Source of the DNA: Metallyticus violacea | Taxonomy: Eukaryota; Arthropoda; Insecta; Mantodea; Metallyticidae | Length of the DNA stretch: 64,000 bases | Reading direction: 5' to 3' | NCBI GenBank assembly: GCA_030762175.1 | Contig: CM060840.1 | Span: 37,784,501-37,848,500, forward strand | Part shown: piece after piece, positions 50,180 through 60,700 of the stretch | Layout of the letters: each line of letters opens with the position of its first letter | Position numbering within the stretch: the first letter of the stretch is position 1 | The notes under the pieces: model-generated | What the model was told of the DNA's origin: nothing | Seen by the model: only the letters and a program-made list of their open reading frames with translations | The model's database searches: none | Program-made: the position numbers and the translations under genes

Positions 50180-50500
50180 GGACCCCGGAGTTCCTTGGCC
50201 TCAGTGTCATCAGTTTATGAACTTTTACTTGCTTCGGAACTATGATGATAAGTCCATGTTCTACGACTGGTAACAATCCATTAAAAGAAATCATATCATA
50301 GCTCTAAGGAGATCTAAATTCTCCAGGGAAGACTATCAAATTGATTTCTGCCCTGGATCGACATTCCCTGCAACTGTTCTTTGTTATGATGTTGTTATGA
50401 TGAATTATCGATAAAAATGTGCCAGCTAAAATGTCTGTTTCACGGGCCATAACATTATCTTTGACAAGAAAATCGTCCCTCTGCCTTTTACCACATCAAT
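50180..50500 (+). other. Coding-like stretch, unassigned
   Basis: One frame reads DDQMQDPGVPWPQCHQFMNF, YLLRNYDDKSMFYDW, stop, QSIKRNHIIALRRSK, DFCPGSTFPATVLCYDV. Amino-acid texture (W, C, DD, paired aromatics) is more protein-like than most of this window, but there are stops at about 50264 and 50408 and I recognise no family. It could be a decayed exon, an old transposon or chance. Confidence 0.2.
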
Positions 50501-50857
50501 TCCTTTATTAATGTTTCGAAGATTCTTTATATAAGGAGTATCTTAAAACAGTTCCCGAGCGCATTGAAACTAATACACTAACTTGTTTTAAAGCCAAGAT
50601 GTGAATCAAATATTAGGGGATAACGATGAAAAGATCTTCAGATTAGAGCAAGACAAGAATTATGTTTTAAAACATACGAAATTATACTTTATTTCCCCAT
50701 TTCTCTTATCAACTTGGCAAGAGCAGCTGATTGCAAGTACAGGAATAGCGGGCCGTTTTGGTAGCGTAAATAAAAATCCCGGCTAAGCACATAAAGGAGC
50801 AAATGCTCGATACTTTTGAATTATTTTAACCTCTTATTTTCACTCCTGAAGCATAAT

Positions 50858-51056
50858 AGGTGGTGGATACTGATGATACAAGAGATGAAATGATAATTTG
50901 CGAAAGGATATTTTTAGGAAAGGAAGCGTTTCAAGTCTATGTTAGGGGTATTTCCCTGTCAATTGTCAATGAGGATTCAGGAAACTCTAAACTCCAGGCC
51001 TTCCGTTAACGATTCCGCAACTTGATGACTTCCGGTCACCCTTGCCATATCTGGAT
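50858..51056 (-). repeat. SINE-A copy, diverged
   Basis: Antisense order on the plus strand: tactgatgatacaagagatg, gcgaaaggatatttttagg, aaaggaagcgtttcaagtc, tgtcaattgtcaatgagg, ccaggccttccgttaacgat and tgatgacttccggtcaccc. The B-box region is damaged. Confidence 0.78.
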
Positions 51057-51059
51057 ATG

Positions 51060-52380
51060 TGATACAAGTATCGATCACTTGTACCTAGTGGAGTGACTCT
51101 GGCGGTAAAGTTTGGGATTCGATTTGGGAGGTACCGAGTCCAAATCTCTTTAGGCCGCTGTTTCCCCTGGTCGCTAAGGCGATTGCTGAGACAGTTCTAT
51201 TCTTTCCATGTATTTTCCGCTCTTCCATTTCGTTCCGTTGGTTCTGCTAGAGGATAAACTCTCATATTAAATTAGCTGGTGCTGTGTGAGGTTTCTTGAA
51301 CTTTGGACATATTGTGCTCCGACGTCTGGTATGGCAATGATCCTTGAGAGGGTCAAACTCCTTGTGAGGATAGCTCCACCGGCTTCAGGATGTTCTATCT
51401 GGAAATAATGTTAGGGATTCCGTTTATGCCCGTGTCTCACCGCCCCTGAATCCTTGCCATCTGATGTCTCCCTCAACTCGCCCTTCCTCTCAGAGATGTT
51501 CCATTAGAGGCGAAGGCACAAAATATCAACAAGGCTACAGCACCGACATGTCCTCCTTCATCACTACCAATCCAAACCAGTTCATTCCAAACGAAAACGT
51601 TTCACCGTCGACAGAGGTGTTTATCTTGTCAGTTATGAGTCAGAATGCAGACTATTTGTTGAGCAGAAAGGTTCATTAATTGCACAACAAGCATTTATAT
51701 GTAATTCAGAAATAATGGCAGTAGCTGTCAAGTTCGAACATATTTTGAACAAAAATGTTAATATTAAACTTTCAAGTCGTCAGTTAATAACATTTTAGAA
51801 ACAGAAAGTGTGAGAAATAAAAAGCGGGGCATACAGCCAAGCGTTCTCACCGAGAAAACTTTGTAAGACATTGATAGTTTCTTGAAACATTCTCCAACAA
51901 TCTTAGTGGCTTTTGAAAAGAAACAGGACTTTCTCATGGTTTCATCAAGTTGAGGTTTAACCCATGAAAACGGCGGTTCAATTTTATTTCCAATTTTGCA
52001 CTAATTTTAATTCCATTTCAATAATAATATTGATTTCAATATATCCTGAGAGGGTAAATACAACTCTCCAACCTCTTTTAATATACTGCAGTGACATGTA
52101 TTGCCTCGTTGGAGACCCACTTATACATCTTTTGTGATCATATATTTCAACTCGATCTCATCTGAAGAGATTTCCTGCCTATAGAGCTGTCCGTAATCCT
52201 TTTACTGTCAAGATGTCATTCACAGAAAAGAGGACAGATGACAAGCATATTGCCAATAAGACTGTCATTTATATAAACCTCTCGTTTACCCTTACTTTTA
52301 TTGCAAGCCCACTTAATTATTAACAGAGTTGAAGTATTGCACTCTTGTCAGCTATCATAAATGGTACACACACACGCATA
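51060..52380. other. No recognised gene
   Basis: The first 450 bases are GC-richer and contain ggtcgctaaggcgattgctg, which echoes a tRNA-like A box but lacks a B box in place. A 71-codon plus frame (51464-51679) is unassigned. Confidence 0.4.
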
Positions 52381-52386
52381 TATACG

Positions 52387-52431
52387 TTAAGGCGCGGACT
52401 CGTGAGTGGGAGATCTGGGGTTCGAATCCCT
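52387..52431 (+). repeat. SINE-A head only
   Basis: gttaaggcgcggactcgtga then gtgggagatctggggttcga atccc. Sequence stops matching right after the B box, so only the tRNA-like head remains. Confidence 0.8.
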
Positions 52432-52439
52432 TCACTCAT

Positions 52440-53705
52440 AATACTAGTAACGTAATGAAACAAGTGCCAACTTTTAATTAATAAAGAAATTTCAAATGGA
52501 AAAATGTGTGAGAAAATACAATAATAAAAACAAACAGCAAGACTTAAAAGTTACTTGCGAAATGAGGCCACTCTAAGGACAACGTGTCTTACATGCATTG
52601 ACGCATTATACTCCAGGACTGTACACTTTTACACATAAATCTATAGGCCACCCCAACTTATCTTTGCACAATAAGAAATTATCCGGAGTGGCTTCTACAC
52701 ATTCAGCCCTCAGTCATCCTATCGTGTAGATTACTGCGGACATACCCTTGATTTGGGGATCCTTAGGAATGTGCATGAATGTGTGAGGCTACGAGGGGAA
52801 ATTCCAGGGTGAATGTGGAATTTAGTGCATGCTTGACTGATCTGGAATAGCGAAATACAAGTCATGTGTGTAGGAAGTCCCCTAATATCAATATCTAAGT
52901 CGCCGAACTTGAAGTAATGTTAGCCACGCTTTTGATCAAACACGTACAGTTGCGACTAATGCAACTAGAAAAATGTATTAAGTATTTCAACAAGCCATAG
53001 ACGTCTTAGAATTCAAATATTAGAACAATTTCTTGAAGAATAAAATATGCAGAATGGATATTGTCGAAACTATTGTAGGCATCAGAATTTTCTTTGGTTG
53101 TAGTAATGCTTTTTTTAAAGATATATATTACACGAATATTTACCGATACTTAAAACCAATAGTGCTGGCATCTTTTGAGGTCAAACGATGTTTGATGTAT
53201 GTAGTACTATGTAGTACTGCAAATGTCTTTAATTAGCTTAGTCCGTATGTCTTGTATCAGATGTTGAAATAAAAAAATATATATTTAAATTCAAAATTTG
53301 GCACTCAATTTAAATTTATTTGTGTGTTTGGCTCTGCCATATGGAATCACATGAGTGCAGATTAAGAGAAATTCAGCATTATGAATGTTAAGTATGCCTA
53401 TAAAGTAAAGTACACTGTTGAATTTTTCTCCGCAGAAGAAATCAGTCCAATTGACAACCGTACTCGATTCAAAAGTTCTGTGATGACAGTGTTGTTGACA
53501 TTAACAAGATATGTTTTTTTAAGAGTAGGAAAAAAAAACATTTTGACGCACTTCGCAAAGCCGGACAATGACATATTATTGGAAAAAATTGGCTACTTAC
53601 AGAATTCATGAAGACAGATACGAAAATTGAAGAGTGGATGCAGAAAGGTGTGCAAGTATCAAAAGTAACATTCAAGAAAAATGAAGCAGGGAAAAAACAA
53701 ATCAG
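52440..53705. other. No recognised gene
   Basis: A 76-codon plus frame at 53381-53611 has VGKKNILTHFAKPDND, faintly like hAT transposase spacer regions, but the match is too weak to name. Confidence 0.35.
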
Positions 53706-53709
53706 AGAA

Positions 53710-53900
53710 TAGAAATGAAGAATTAGACTTGGGAAAAATGCGGTCACAGTAGGGATTTCAACCATGGATCTTCAACCCTTGGAGCTGGCGCACAAACTAA
53801 CTGAGCTACCGTGTTCTCCTTCAAGCACAGAACCACGAATCTCTGACTATATAGCCCGGAGACATCCCTAAAATTTCTCTGGTGTGAGAAAGTATTTATT
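53710..53900 (-). repeat. SINE-C copy
   Basis: Minus strand: ggtagctcagttagtttgtg (A box), ggttgaaatccctactgtga (B box region), then ccgcatttttcccaagtc. Sequence upstream of the head on the minus strand (gggctatatagtcagagatt, cgtggttctgtgcttgaagg) is shared with the 8.04 kb copy (agctctgtgctta), so it belongs to the element. Confidence 0.72.
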
Positions 53901-54059
53901 AAGTGGCGATTTGTAATGCTACGGTTAATTTTAACTCAAGCTTCCAGTTTAACCAACTATATAAGGGTTACTTTATATATTTAAAAAGTTATTTCACACT
54001 AACAATGTATAGGATACTTAGAATATAATCAGATGAGAGATGTATGTAGTTTTGTGCTT

Positions 54060-54145
54060 AACAAGAGTACATTGTGGCTCAACGGGTTAGAGAGTACTGA
54101 AGATTCGTGATACGAACACCGGCCGTGACTGAAATCTTTCGTCTG
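54060..54145 (+). repeat. SINE-C head and body start
   Basis: tgtggctcaacgggttagag (A box), gatacgaacaccggccgtga (B box region) and ctgaaatctttcgtctga. The body is cut by, or merges into, the foldback that starts at 54146. Confidence 0.6.
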
Positions 54146-54300
54146 ATTGGAAGGAAGAGAACATTTTCAGAATAGGACAGACTCCTTAGCATGACCATAA
54201 GGTCCGTTTTTTCATCTTCACTAATTCTGTGGACAGATAACACCGGAATACGAGCTTTGCAGGAGTCTGTTCTATTCTGAAAAGATTCTCTTCTTCCAAT
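54146..54300. repeat. Foldback hairpin, ~41-bp arms
   Basis: Left arm 54146-54186 (attggaaggaagagaacatt... to gacagactcct) is the inverse of right arm 54261-54300 (aggagtctgttctattctga... to cttccaat). I count three mismatches and one single-base gap over 40 positions, with a 74-base spacer. This may be a small foldback MITE, an inverted duplication made during SINE-C insertion, or a hairpin RNA source. Confidence 0.85.
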
Positions 54301-54806
54301 CTTCATGTTCACTAAAGGCCTTTTTTTGTTCTGGTGGTCAAATCATTTGACTTTTCAGTTTTCAGACACGATGCTGTACTTATTTGTAATTCTGATGTTT
54401 TATGTATGTATCTGCTACACCACCAAAATTTAAAATATAATATATATATATTTTTTTTTTCATTACAATTACTTTAAAATATCTTTCAACCCTGGTACTT
54501 TTTACAACATCTTAAATTCTTGTTGTACCACTACTTGACATTTTCTTTCCTCCTTTTTAATTATATTCAAAATGATTATGTATTATTATAAATGTTACTA
54601 AACAGTATTATAATGCACGTAGAGAAAAACAATACGCCACAATAACAACTGAAAAACGTTATATTGTATCTTCCTTGGATTCAGCTTAAGGAGTTACATC
54701 TTGCACCATCTCTTGAGCTTTGTATCACATACGTGGATGGCTATTTAAAGTTCTATTTGACATCATTAAATGGGTACGAGGACTTACAATTCTTCTCATT
54801 AAAAAA

Positions 54807-55229
54807 ATGAACATGACATTTTTGCCACTTATATCCTTTCTCCTGTTCGCTCTTCAATATCTCAGAGCGATATGCGGACACGTTTGCAGGGTTAGAAATG
54901 ACAGAAGCAAGAACAATATTCTATTTCTCCATACTAACGCAAGACGTCAAACATACAAGGGAAGCAATTGCAAAGCTAGGAAGAGTTCTTCCTCAGTCCC
55001 CTTATACCTCAGATCCATGCCTTCAGCTTTTCAGACAGTGATGATGAGCTCAGCTAAAGAAGAGGGACAATTTTCCGGAGTTCAAGACGATGTTCCGTTC
55101 ACAGAAATATCAACACTGACCGAGATCGTTAAAGTTAGGACTCGTGAGTGGGAGACCCTGCCACAACCATTCCCTACTGAGGTTTTGTCGGGTTTTCCTG
55201 AGTCCCCATCGTTGGCTCTTGTAGTCTAA
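54807..55229 (+). CDS. Hypothetical ORF with signal-peptide-like start, C-terminus from SINE
   Basis: The frame is open for 140 codons from ATG at 54807 (it is open further upstream but without an earlier ATG). The first residues MNMTFLPLISFLLFALQYLR are a short polar start and a hydrophobic core followed by AICG, like a secretion signal. The middle is basic and serine-rich with no known domain. From about residue 103 the codons come from SINE-A (TEIVKVRTREWETLP) and the last few from the start of the SINE-B inserted in it, where the stop lies. No splice or promoter evidence was found. It could be a chance frame, and I do not claim it is expressed. Confidence 0.2.
   Translation: MNMTFLPLISFLLFALQYLRAICGHVCRVRNDRSKNNILFLHTNARRQTYKGSNCKARKSSSSVPLYLRSMPSAFQTVMMSSAKEEGQFSGVQDDVPFTEISTLTEIVKVRTREWETLPQPFPTEVLSGFPESPSLALVV
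55115..55210 (+). repeat. SINE-A copy, 5' half (interrupted)
   Basis: ctgaccgagatcgttaaagt is the A-box part, followed by actcgtgagtgggagacc, a damaged B box and gttttcctgagtccccatc. It breaks off at 55210 where SINE-B begins and resumes at 55500. The B box is largely lost (ctgccacaaccattccct). Confidence 0.82.
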
Positions 55230-55499
55230 TGATAACCATACTTGCCTTCTAAACCCAAGGTCGCGGATTAAATCCCAACCAGGATGGCTTTTTTTCGGAC
55301 TTAAAAATCCTAAGTATGGCTTCCTTCGGAAGGGAAGTAAAAGTCCCGTCTCGTAGGTTTATGGCACGATAAAGAACTTCAACCCTGAAAGAAGAGGCCT
55401 CTGAGAAAATTTTGTCGGACGTCTAACGCCCTGAATTGAATAGGACGCTGATAACATAAGATGTTGAAGAACGTCCATAAATAAATCAAATAAAAAAAC
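55211..55499 (+). repeat. SINE-B copy nested in SINE-A
   Basis: Head gttggctcttgtagtctaat and gataacc (A-box part), ttgccttctaaac (anticodon-arm-like), ggtcgcggattaaatccc (B box). The body has ggcttccttcggaagggaag, gaagaggcctctgag and ataggacgctgata, and it ends in the A-rich tail aataaatcaaataaaaaaac. Flanks agtccccatc (55201-55210) and agtctccatc (55500-55509) form a 10-bp duplication with one mismatch, inside SINE-A. This is the most complete SINE-B here. The head is closest by eye to an Arg-type tRNA, which I hold loosely. Confidence 0.88.
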
Positions 55500-55672
55500 A
55501 GTCTCCATCAATGGCAAATGCCACAGGTGAAACGCAAACTTAGGCCTAGAACTCTTTCTCATCCCCCCAAAAAATTCTTTCCCAAATCATGGATTCATCT
55601 GATATCACCAGTGTCCACCGCCTGTGATGCTACAGTAGTAAAAACGGGCGTTACATACTATTATATTTTTTT
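55500..55672 (+). repeat. SINE-A copy, 3' half (interrupted)
   Basis: Resumes with agtctccatcaatggcaaat gcc and continues aacttaggcctagaac, ctttcccaaatcatgg, caccagtgtccaccgcctgt and gtaaaaacgggcgttac. It completes the 55.115 kb copy. Confidence 0.85.
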
Positions 55673-55806
55673 ACAATGTGCTGCTGGTACATGCTTCTAT
55701 ATATGTTTTATGTCAAATATCTGTTTTCCCTCCTCTCGCCTTCCTTCCATTGTTGCAGTCTGGTACCTGTGATCTTCCTTTCATTTGTTTACACTAACGT
55801 CGATCG

Positions 55807-55862
55807 CCATTGATGGCAGAGGTGGTTAAGGCGTGGTCTCGTGAGCGGAAGATCTGGGGTTC
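55807..55862 (+). repeat. SINE-A head (host of nested copy)
   Basis: ccattgatggcagaggtggt, taaggcgtggtctcgtgagc, ggaagatctggggttc. It ends within the B box at 55862, where an inverted SINE-A begins. Confidence 0.85.
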
Positions 55863-56149
55863 TTGAATGTTGTTTAACGCCCGTTTTAGTACTGAGACAC
55901 TACAGGCGATGAACACTGGTGATACATGAAATGAAATGATATATTGGGAAAGGATATTTTTTTTGGGAAGGAAATGTTCCAGGCCTAAGTTTTAGGGTAT
56001 CTTCCCGGCATTTGCCATTTATGACGTCTGAGGAAAACCTGGAAAAAGCCTCAAAGCCTCAGTCAGGGAGGACGGTCCTGGCGGGATTCGAACCTCAGAC
56101 CTCCCGCTCATGATTCCGCGTCTTAACGACTTCGGCCACCCATGGCGGT
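55863..56149 (-). repeat. Full SINE-A nested in inverse SINE-A
   Basis: On the minus strand it starts accgccatgggtggccgaag (A box), tcgttaagacgcggaatcat, ggttcgaatcccgcc (B box). Then comes the full body including a tandem ctgaggctttgaggcttt insertion, and it ends cgggcgttaaacaacattca. It is flanked by perfect 11-bp copies of atctggggttc (55852-55862 and 56150-56160), which are the B box of the SINE-A it hit. It is intact in both Pol III boxes and among the youngest copies here. Confidence 0.93.
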
Positions 56150-56372
56150 ATCTGGGGTTCGAATCTCACCAGGACCATCCTATCTGATTGAGGTTTTACA
56201 GGCTTTCTTCCGTCCTCATAAATGGCAAATGCCGGGTAGGTACCCTAAATTTAGGCCTGGAACGCTTCCTTCTTTAAAAAAAAAATCCTTTCCCAATTTA
56301 TCATTTCATTTCATGTATCATCAGAGTACAGCGTCTGTGATGGCTCAGTAGTTACAACGGAGTTAAAAAAAA
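56150..56372 (+). repeat. SINE-A body (resumes after nested copy)
   Basis: atctggggttcgaatctcac, caggaccatcctatctgatt, ggcaaatgccgggtaggtac, cctttcccaatttatcattt and ggctcagtagttacaacgg. It completes the copy begun at 55807. Confidence 0.88.
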
Positions 56373-56374
56373 TG

Positions 56375-56930
56375 CCCTCTGCCTATTAAGCGTGTGCTTC
56401 TTAATTCAGAGGGAGTATCGCTTTTATCATAGTTATATCCCTTAATTTTACGTCACTACTCACACTGACCAAGACAGCCAAGCTGAAATGCATATAATAA
56501 ATTTTAATTAAACTTTTAGCTTTCGTGTTTAAAGTATAGAATGTTGAGTTAGCATCTTGTAAACATTTTAGTTTCAATTTCATTAATGTGCTTAGCCTTT
56601 AAACTTTCATTTATAAGTTGCAGATGAGTACATTTGTTATGCGGGAGATAAGTCATAATTTATGGCATTTTTTTTTCTCGGCAAGCACATTTGTTTATAC
56701 GAGAGACAAGTTGTAAATCATGGCAATTTTTTCTCGCAAATAAGATACAAAATGAAAAATCTAAGATATACGATTGAAAGTATATGACATTTACTGCCGA
56801 ATGGTGTTACCAATTGAAGGCTAGATGTAGGCGGCCCTCGTAGGGTGGAAGCAAAACACAGGCAACCGGACAACTTTGGTTTATTATGGCATGAGCAAAA
56901 GGTACACATAACTACTTACACATGGTTGCA
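56375..56930. other. No recognised gene
   Basis: AT-rich. The last 100 bases (gcggccctcgtagggtggaa, caaccggacaactttggttt) may be the 3' end of the mariner-like fragment described next. Confidence 0.4.
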
Positions 56931-56936
56931 AATTCG

Positions 56937-57200
56937 TCACAGAACAGATCTCTCAGGTAACCCACGGTGTTTAGCAGCCTTCGAAGTAGTCCCCAAATAC
57001 ACCAACAGTTCGTTTCCAGCGATGAGAAGGTCTCTGTCCACCTCGTCACTATTCGGCTGTACAGGGCACAAGCACTCAATGCTTACCGGAGGTCTGTATG
57101 AATCTATTTTCACATACGCAAGTGATTTCCATTCCATTTCCATTCCTGACCACTGTTGCTCACCAACTGAAATTCGGAGACTACTGAGACCATACACCAT
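56937..57200 (-). pseudogene. Possible mariner-like C-terminal fragment
   Basis: On the minus strand one frame reads GVFGDYFEGC then a stop. The xGDYFEG motif near the C-terminus is seen in several mariner-like transposases. The 87-codon minus frame and the 119-codon plus frame over this stretch are in other registers. Upstream catalytic motifs could not be read, so this is a weak call. Confidence 0.35.
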
Positions 57201-57204
57201 TTAG

Positions 57205-57835
57205 TAGCTTCATTCAAAAGAACATTCCATATATTTTTAATCATATATTTTAGATGTTACGTGTTGTCCCCTGTTCGCGAGAAATTAAGTAGTTGCCATG
57301 ACTTCGTATAAAATTGTCCTATTGTATTTAGCAAAGTGCTTGCCAGGTTACTGTATTTTTATGTGAATGTAAAAGCAGTTTGCACAAATTACAATTTGTT
57401 ATTATTTCTATAATTGAAAGCACCATTGGTGAGTTATTGTTAATAGTTTTCTGATAATTATTGTAATGAATATAAATGTCATAGAATCATATTCTCCCAT
57501 ACACATCATGGACGCTTTCTTTCCTAAATTAAATGCTCTCGCAGGCATCCAAGGAAAATTATAAGAAGTATAAGAAATCACAATTCTTGTAAGTGACGTA
57601 GCAACAAAAATGTACAGAAAGTATGATGCCTGTGTATTTATGATGCAGGAAAATTTTGTGTAGAGACGATAAATTTTGCAATTAATCCGATTTATGAAAA
57701 GGTCAATCATTATACATTATTTCGCTTACAATACCCTATTATAGTTGTTCCAGCACACTACAAATCATTGGTAGTAATTTAGTACAAGGATCAATCAATA
57801 TATCATCCCACTCTGCCAATTCTCATCATAATCAT
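57205..57835. other. No recognised gene
   Basis: AT-rich. A 100-codon minus frame (57408-57710) is unassigned. Confidence 0.5.
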
Positions 57836-57837
57836 CA

Positions 57838-57840
57838 TTG

Positions 57841-57900
<60 letters not shown>
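57838..57900. repeat. (ATT)n microsatellite
   Basis: About twenty units of TTA/ATT. Confidence 0.95.
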
Positions 57901-57901
<1 letters not shown>

Positions 57902-57932
57902 GTTATAAATTTACTGCGCAAATAACGGTAAC

Positions 57933-57968
57933 ATTATTATTATTCTTTTGTAAAAGAATAATAATAAT
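57933..57968. repeat. Perfect 17-bp palindrome
   Basis: attattattattctttt, gt, then aaaagaataataataat. The arms match exactly with a two-base spacer. It sits 33 bases after an ATT microsatellite and its arms carry the same units, so it likely arose by inverted copying of that repeat. Confidence 0.9.
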
Positions 57969-57974
57969 TGCTCA

Positions 57975-59140
57975 TCTTTTATAATTTTCAGAATCGTTAA
58001 ATTTCGGCGACATTTTTGCAGTTTTTTGCTTTAGCAAAATTAATTTACATAATAAAATTCTAGAAGCGTTATTTATATCCTGTTTCAGTTTTTAATAATA
58101 TAATATGTTATCATACAATTCAAATTTGATCTTTTCCATTTGATATTATTGCACAGATTAATAATTTTATATATGTGTGGTAGCACTTTTGCCACAAATC
58201 AAGTCTTCTCGCAGACCCCTTTTTTAATGTTCAGCGATGGTATTTTATGATGGTAGTAATTTTATCTACAGTATCCATTCTAAATACATTCAATTACTCT
58301 TTTTTGAGTACTTTGTTTTAGTTTATTCAGTTGATACATAAACAACAATTCATCTGTTTTATGTTGATACAAAAGACATTGCAGCTATCTGTTTCACTCA
58401 AAAAATTCACATTTGTGTTATCCGTGTGTAAACTTTGTTTTGGATAAAAAGTTATCCTGGCATACTTTGTTAACTATCTTTCTTTTTGTTTAGGTTTTTT
58501 CGCTCTCCTTGTTCCTTTTCTTTCATTTTTACTTGCATTCAGAATTCAATTGGCAACAACTAATTTCAAAGGCAAAGGGTGTAGGTTAGAATGTTGCTTG
58601 AATCAAGTTCCCAGCTCTTTTGAAGTCTCAAACAAACTACCCACATTGTGCGTATGGGGGATATTTTTACTGCTAGGGAAGTTAACTTAAACAACTTAAA
58701 CAACAATTTAAATTTAATGTAAATGACAAGGTAAGCATTCAGTCTCGCTCGCATTTAAGCGGTATGTACCGAAGTGCGGCAGAACTTGCTGATAGATGAA
58801 GAAAAAACATCTTATGTTGTCTGCATCCTGCTCTTATATGAGATGGATACAATATATTGATGGTAAATCCTATATATAAAATTTTATAATATAGTATTTA
58901 ATGTAAATTTTAAATTATTCCCCTTTTCTTAGATAGCAACGGCAATGAACTTATTTACTAAAAAATTTAAAAATGCTTTATTAAAATATTTTGAAATAAT
59001 ATTTTCTGAGTATGAACATTCTAATAGTTCTCTTGTTATACGTTTTAGAATCAACATCTTTATGTATAAATATAGAATTAACTTTATATCAAACAATGAG
59101 GTGCATTTGCACTTAACTAGAAACTACAACAAACTTCACA
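57975..59140. other. No recognised gene
   Basis: AT-rich. The first 70 codons of the plus frame at 58945-59352 are open but without a known domain, and the rest is microsatellite. Confidence 0.5.
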
Positions 59141-59143
59141 TTG

Positions 59144-59146
<3 letters not shown>

Positions 59147-59186
<40 letters not shown>

Positions 59187-59262
59187 CACAACACAACACA
59201 ACACAACACAACACAACAGCACAGCACAGCACAACACAACACACAACACAACACAACAAAAA
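59147..59262. repeat. (CA)n-(CAACA)n compound repeat
   Basis: About nineteen CA units pass into ACACA/ACAAC pentamer units with three CAGCA variants, then an A-rich end. Confidence 0.95.
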
Positions 59263-59524
59263 AAACAAAAACAAAATAATTCAGTTTTACACAGAGGAAT
59301 TATATTGTATAGCATCCTGACAAATATATTTCAGAACTGTGATCTATTTTAAAATAAGGTATTTTTCTTATTATTCCGTAAATTAATTCATGAAACGAAT
59401 ACCAGGGGAAAAACAAAATGCTATGTTATTATGTGACATAATATTGTTTCAATAACTTTCTTGTTTTCTTTTTAGACTTATATTAATACCTGAAGTGCCC
59501 TATATCAATGTATATGGATGAAAA

Positions 59525-59809
59525 ACCGCCACAGTAGCCGAAATCGTTAAGGCGCGGATTCGTGAGCGGGAGGTCTAGAGTTCAAATTCCGCTAGGACTG
59601 TCCTCCCTGACTGAGGTTTTTTCCAGGTTTTCCTTAATCCTCATAACTGGCAAATGCCGGGAAGGTACCCTAAACTTAGGCCTGGAACGTTTCCTTCCTT
59701 AAAAAAATCCTTTCCCAATATATCATTTCATCTCATGTATCACCAGTGTTCACCGCCTGTGATGCCTCAGTAGTAAAAGCGGGCGTTAAACACCATTCAA
59801 GAAAAATAT
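59525..59809 (+). repeat. SINE-A copy, full length
   Basis: accgccacagtagccgaaat, cgttaaggcgcggattcgtg, B-box-like gagttcaaattccgc (one of the more changed B boxes), then the whole body to cgggcgttaaacaccattca. A 7-bp repeat gatgaaa lies just before (59517-59523) and just after (59811-59817), a tentative target-site duplication. Confidence 0.9.
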
Positions 59810-59814
59810 TGATG

Positions 59815-60688
59815 AAACGGATGAATAAATAAATAACAATACATTACACCATTAAATGTTCCATCGAAATTGAAGAAATTTTTAAATAAATTTAAATATT
59901 TAATATATTTTGAATTTCACAGCTGACATATAAAGAGCAATGCAGACCATAAAAAGGGCACTCCATAAGTAGTAGCAGCTGAGAGAGCCATTTCATTTTA
60001 TTTATTGCTATCGCTTCTCGTGTCCTTTTCATTTTGGCAAAAGAAAGGTTCGGGCTATTTACTGAATGAAAAGGATGTGTCATCTCCATGCTGTCCCCAG
60101 ATTGGCACTTCTCCCCTCGAAGGCAAGTTCCACAACTGTACCACCCCTTAGGAAACATACTTGCTGTCAGTTGTCGGCGTGACAACCTGGAACTAACATC
60201 TGCCCTTCCCCTTCCTTCTGTCTGCGAAGTTCGACGTCCATATCCAATCTGCTCTCCGCACCATGTCAACACCAGACCACTCCCTCCCCAGCTGTGAAGT
60301 CCTGTTTCATGATACTTTGGCTAATAAGGGAAGGTTCATGGAGGTAACATTCATCCAAGATCGGTAGCTCAAAGCTGCAGTTTACGCCTGTAAAGCGCTG
60401 ACTATGTAAGTATATCCACTTTCAATTGAAAGTCGACGAAATACTTTGAGTCACTCGTGTAGCAAAGTGGATAATTCAGTATCCTCCTTTAATTTTTAGT
60501 TTTTTTACGATTCTCCAATATCCCAAATTATTCCACGGATGATCATATAGCGACTGTGACGTATCCTGATATGAATATTTAACAATCTTTACGCAAAAAA
60601 TGGTCCAAAAAGTAAAACAGAATTTTTCCACAAGGGAGCTCATCATCTACGCCATGGTATGTGGTCCTTTTTAAATGTCCTTTGGATC
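59815..60688. other. No recognised gene
   Basis: A minus frame of 126 codons (59892-60272) crosses a GC-richer patch and reads SCGTCLRGEKCQSGD. No domain is recognised. Confidence 0.35.
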
Positions 60689-60700
60689 TATTTAAAAGGT

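Noticed and set aside
53381..53611. hAT transposase fragment
   Set aside because: VGKKNILTHFAKPDND is only faintly like hAT spacer sequence, with no conserved hAT motif (for example the C-terminal dimerisation block) in reach.
55115..56372. A cluster of tRNA genes
   Set aside because: Each tRNA-like head is followed by the same SINE body, and acceptor stems do not close.
59892..60272. 126-codon minus frame as a conserved gene
   Set aside because: Length alone stands out, and no family, splice site or repeat supports it.
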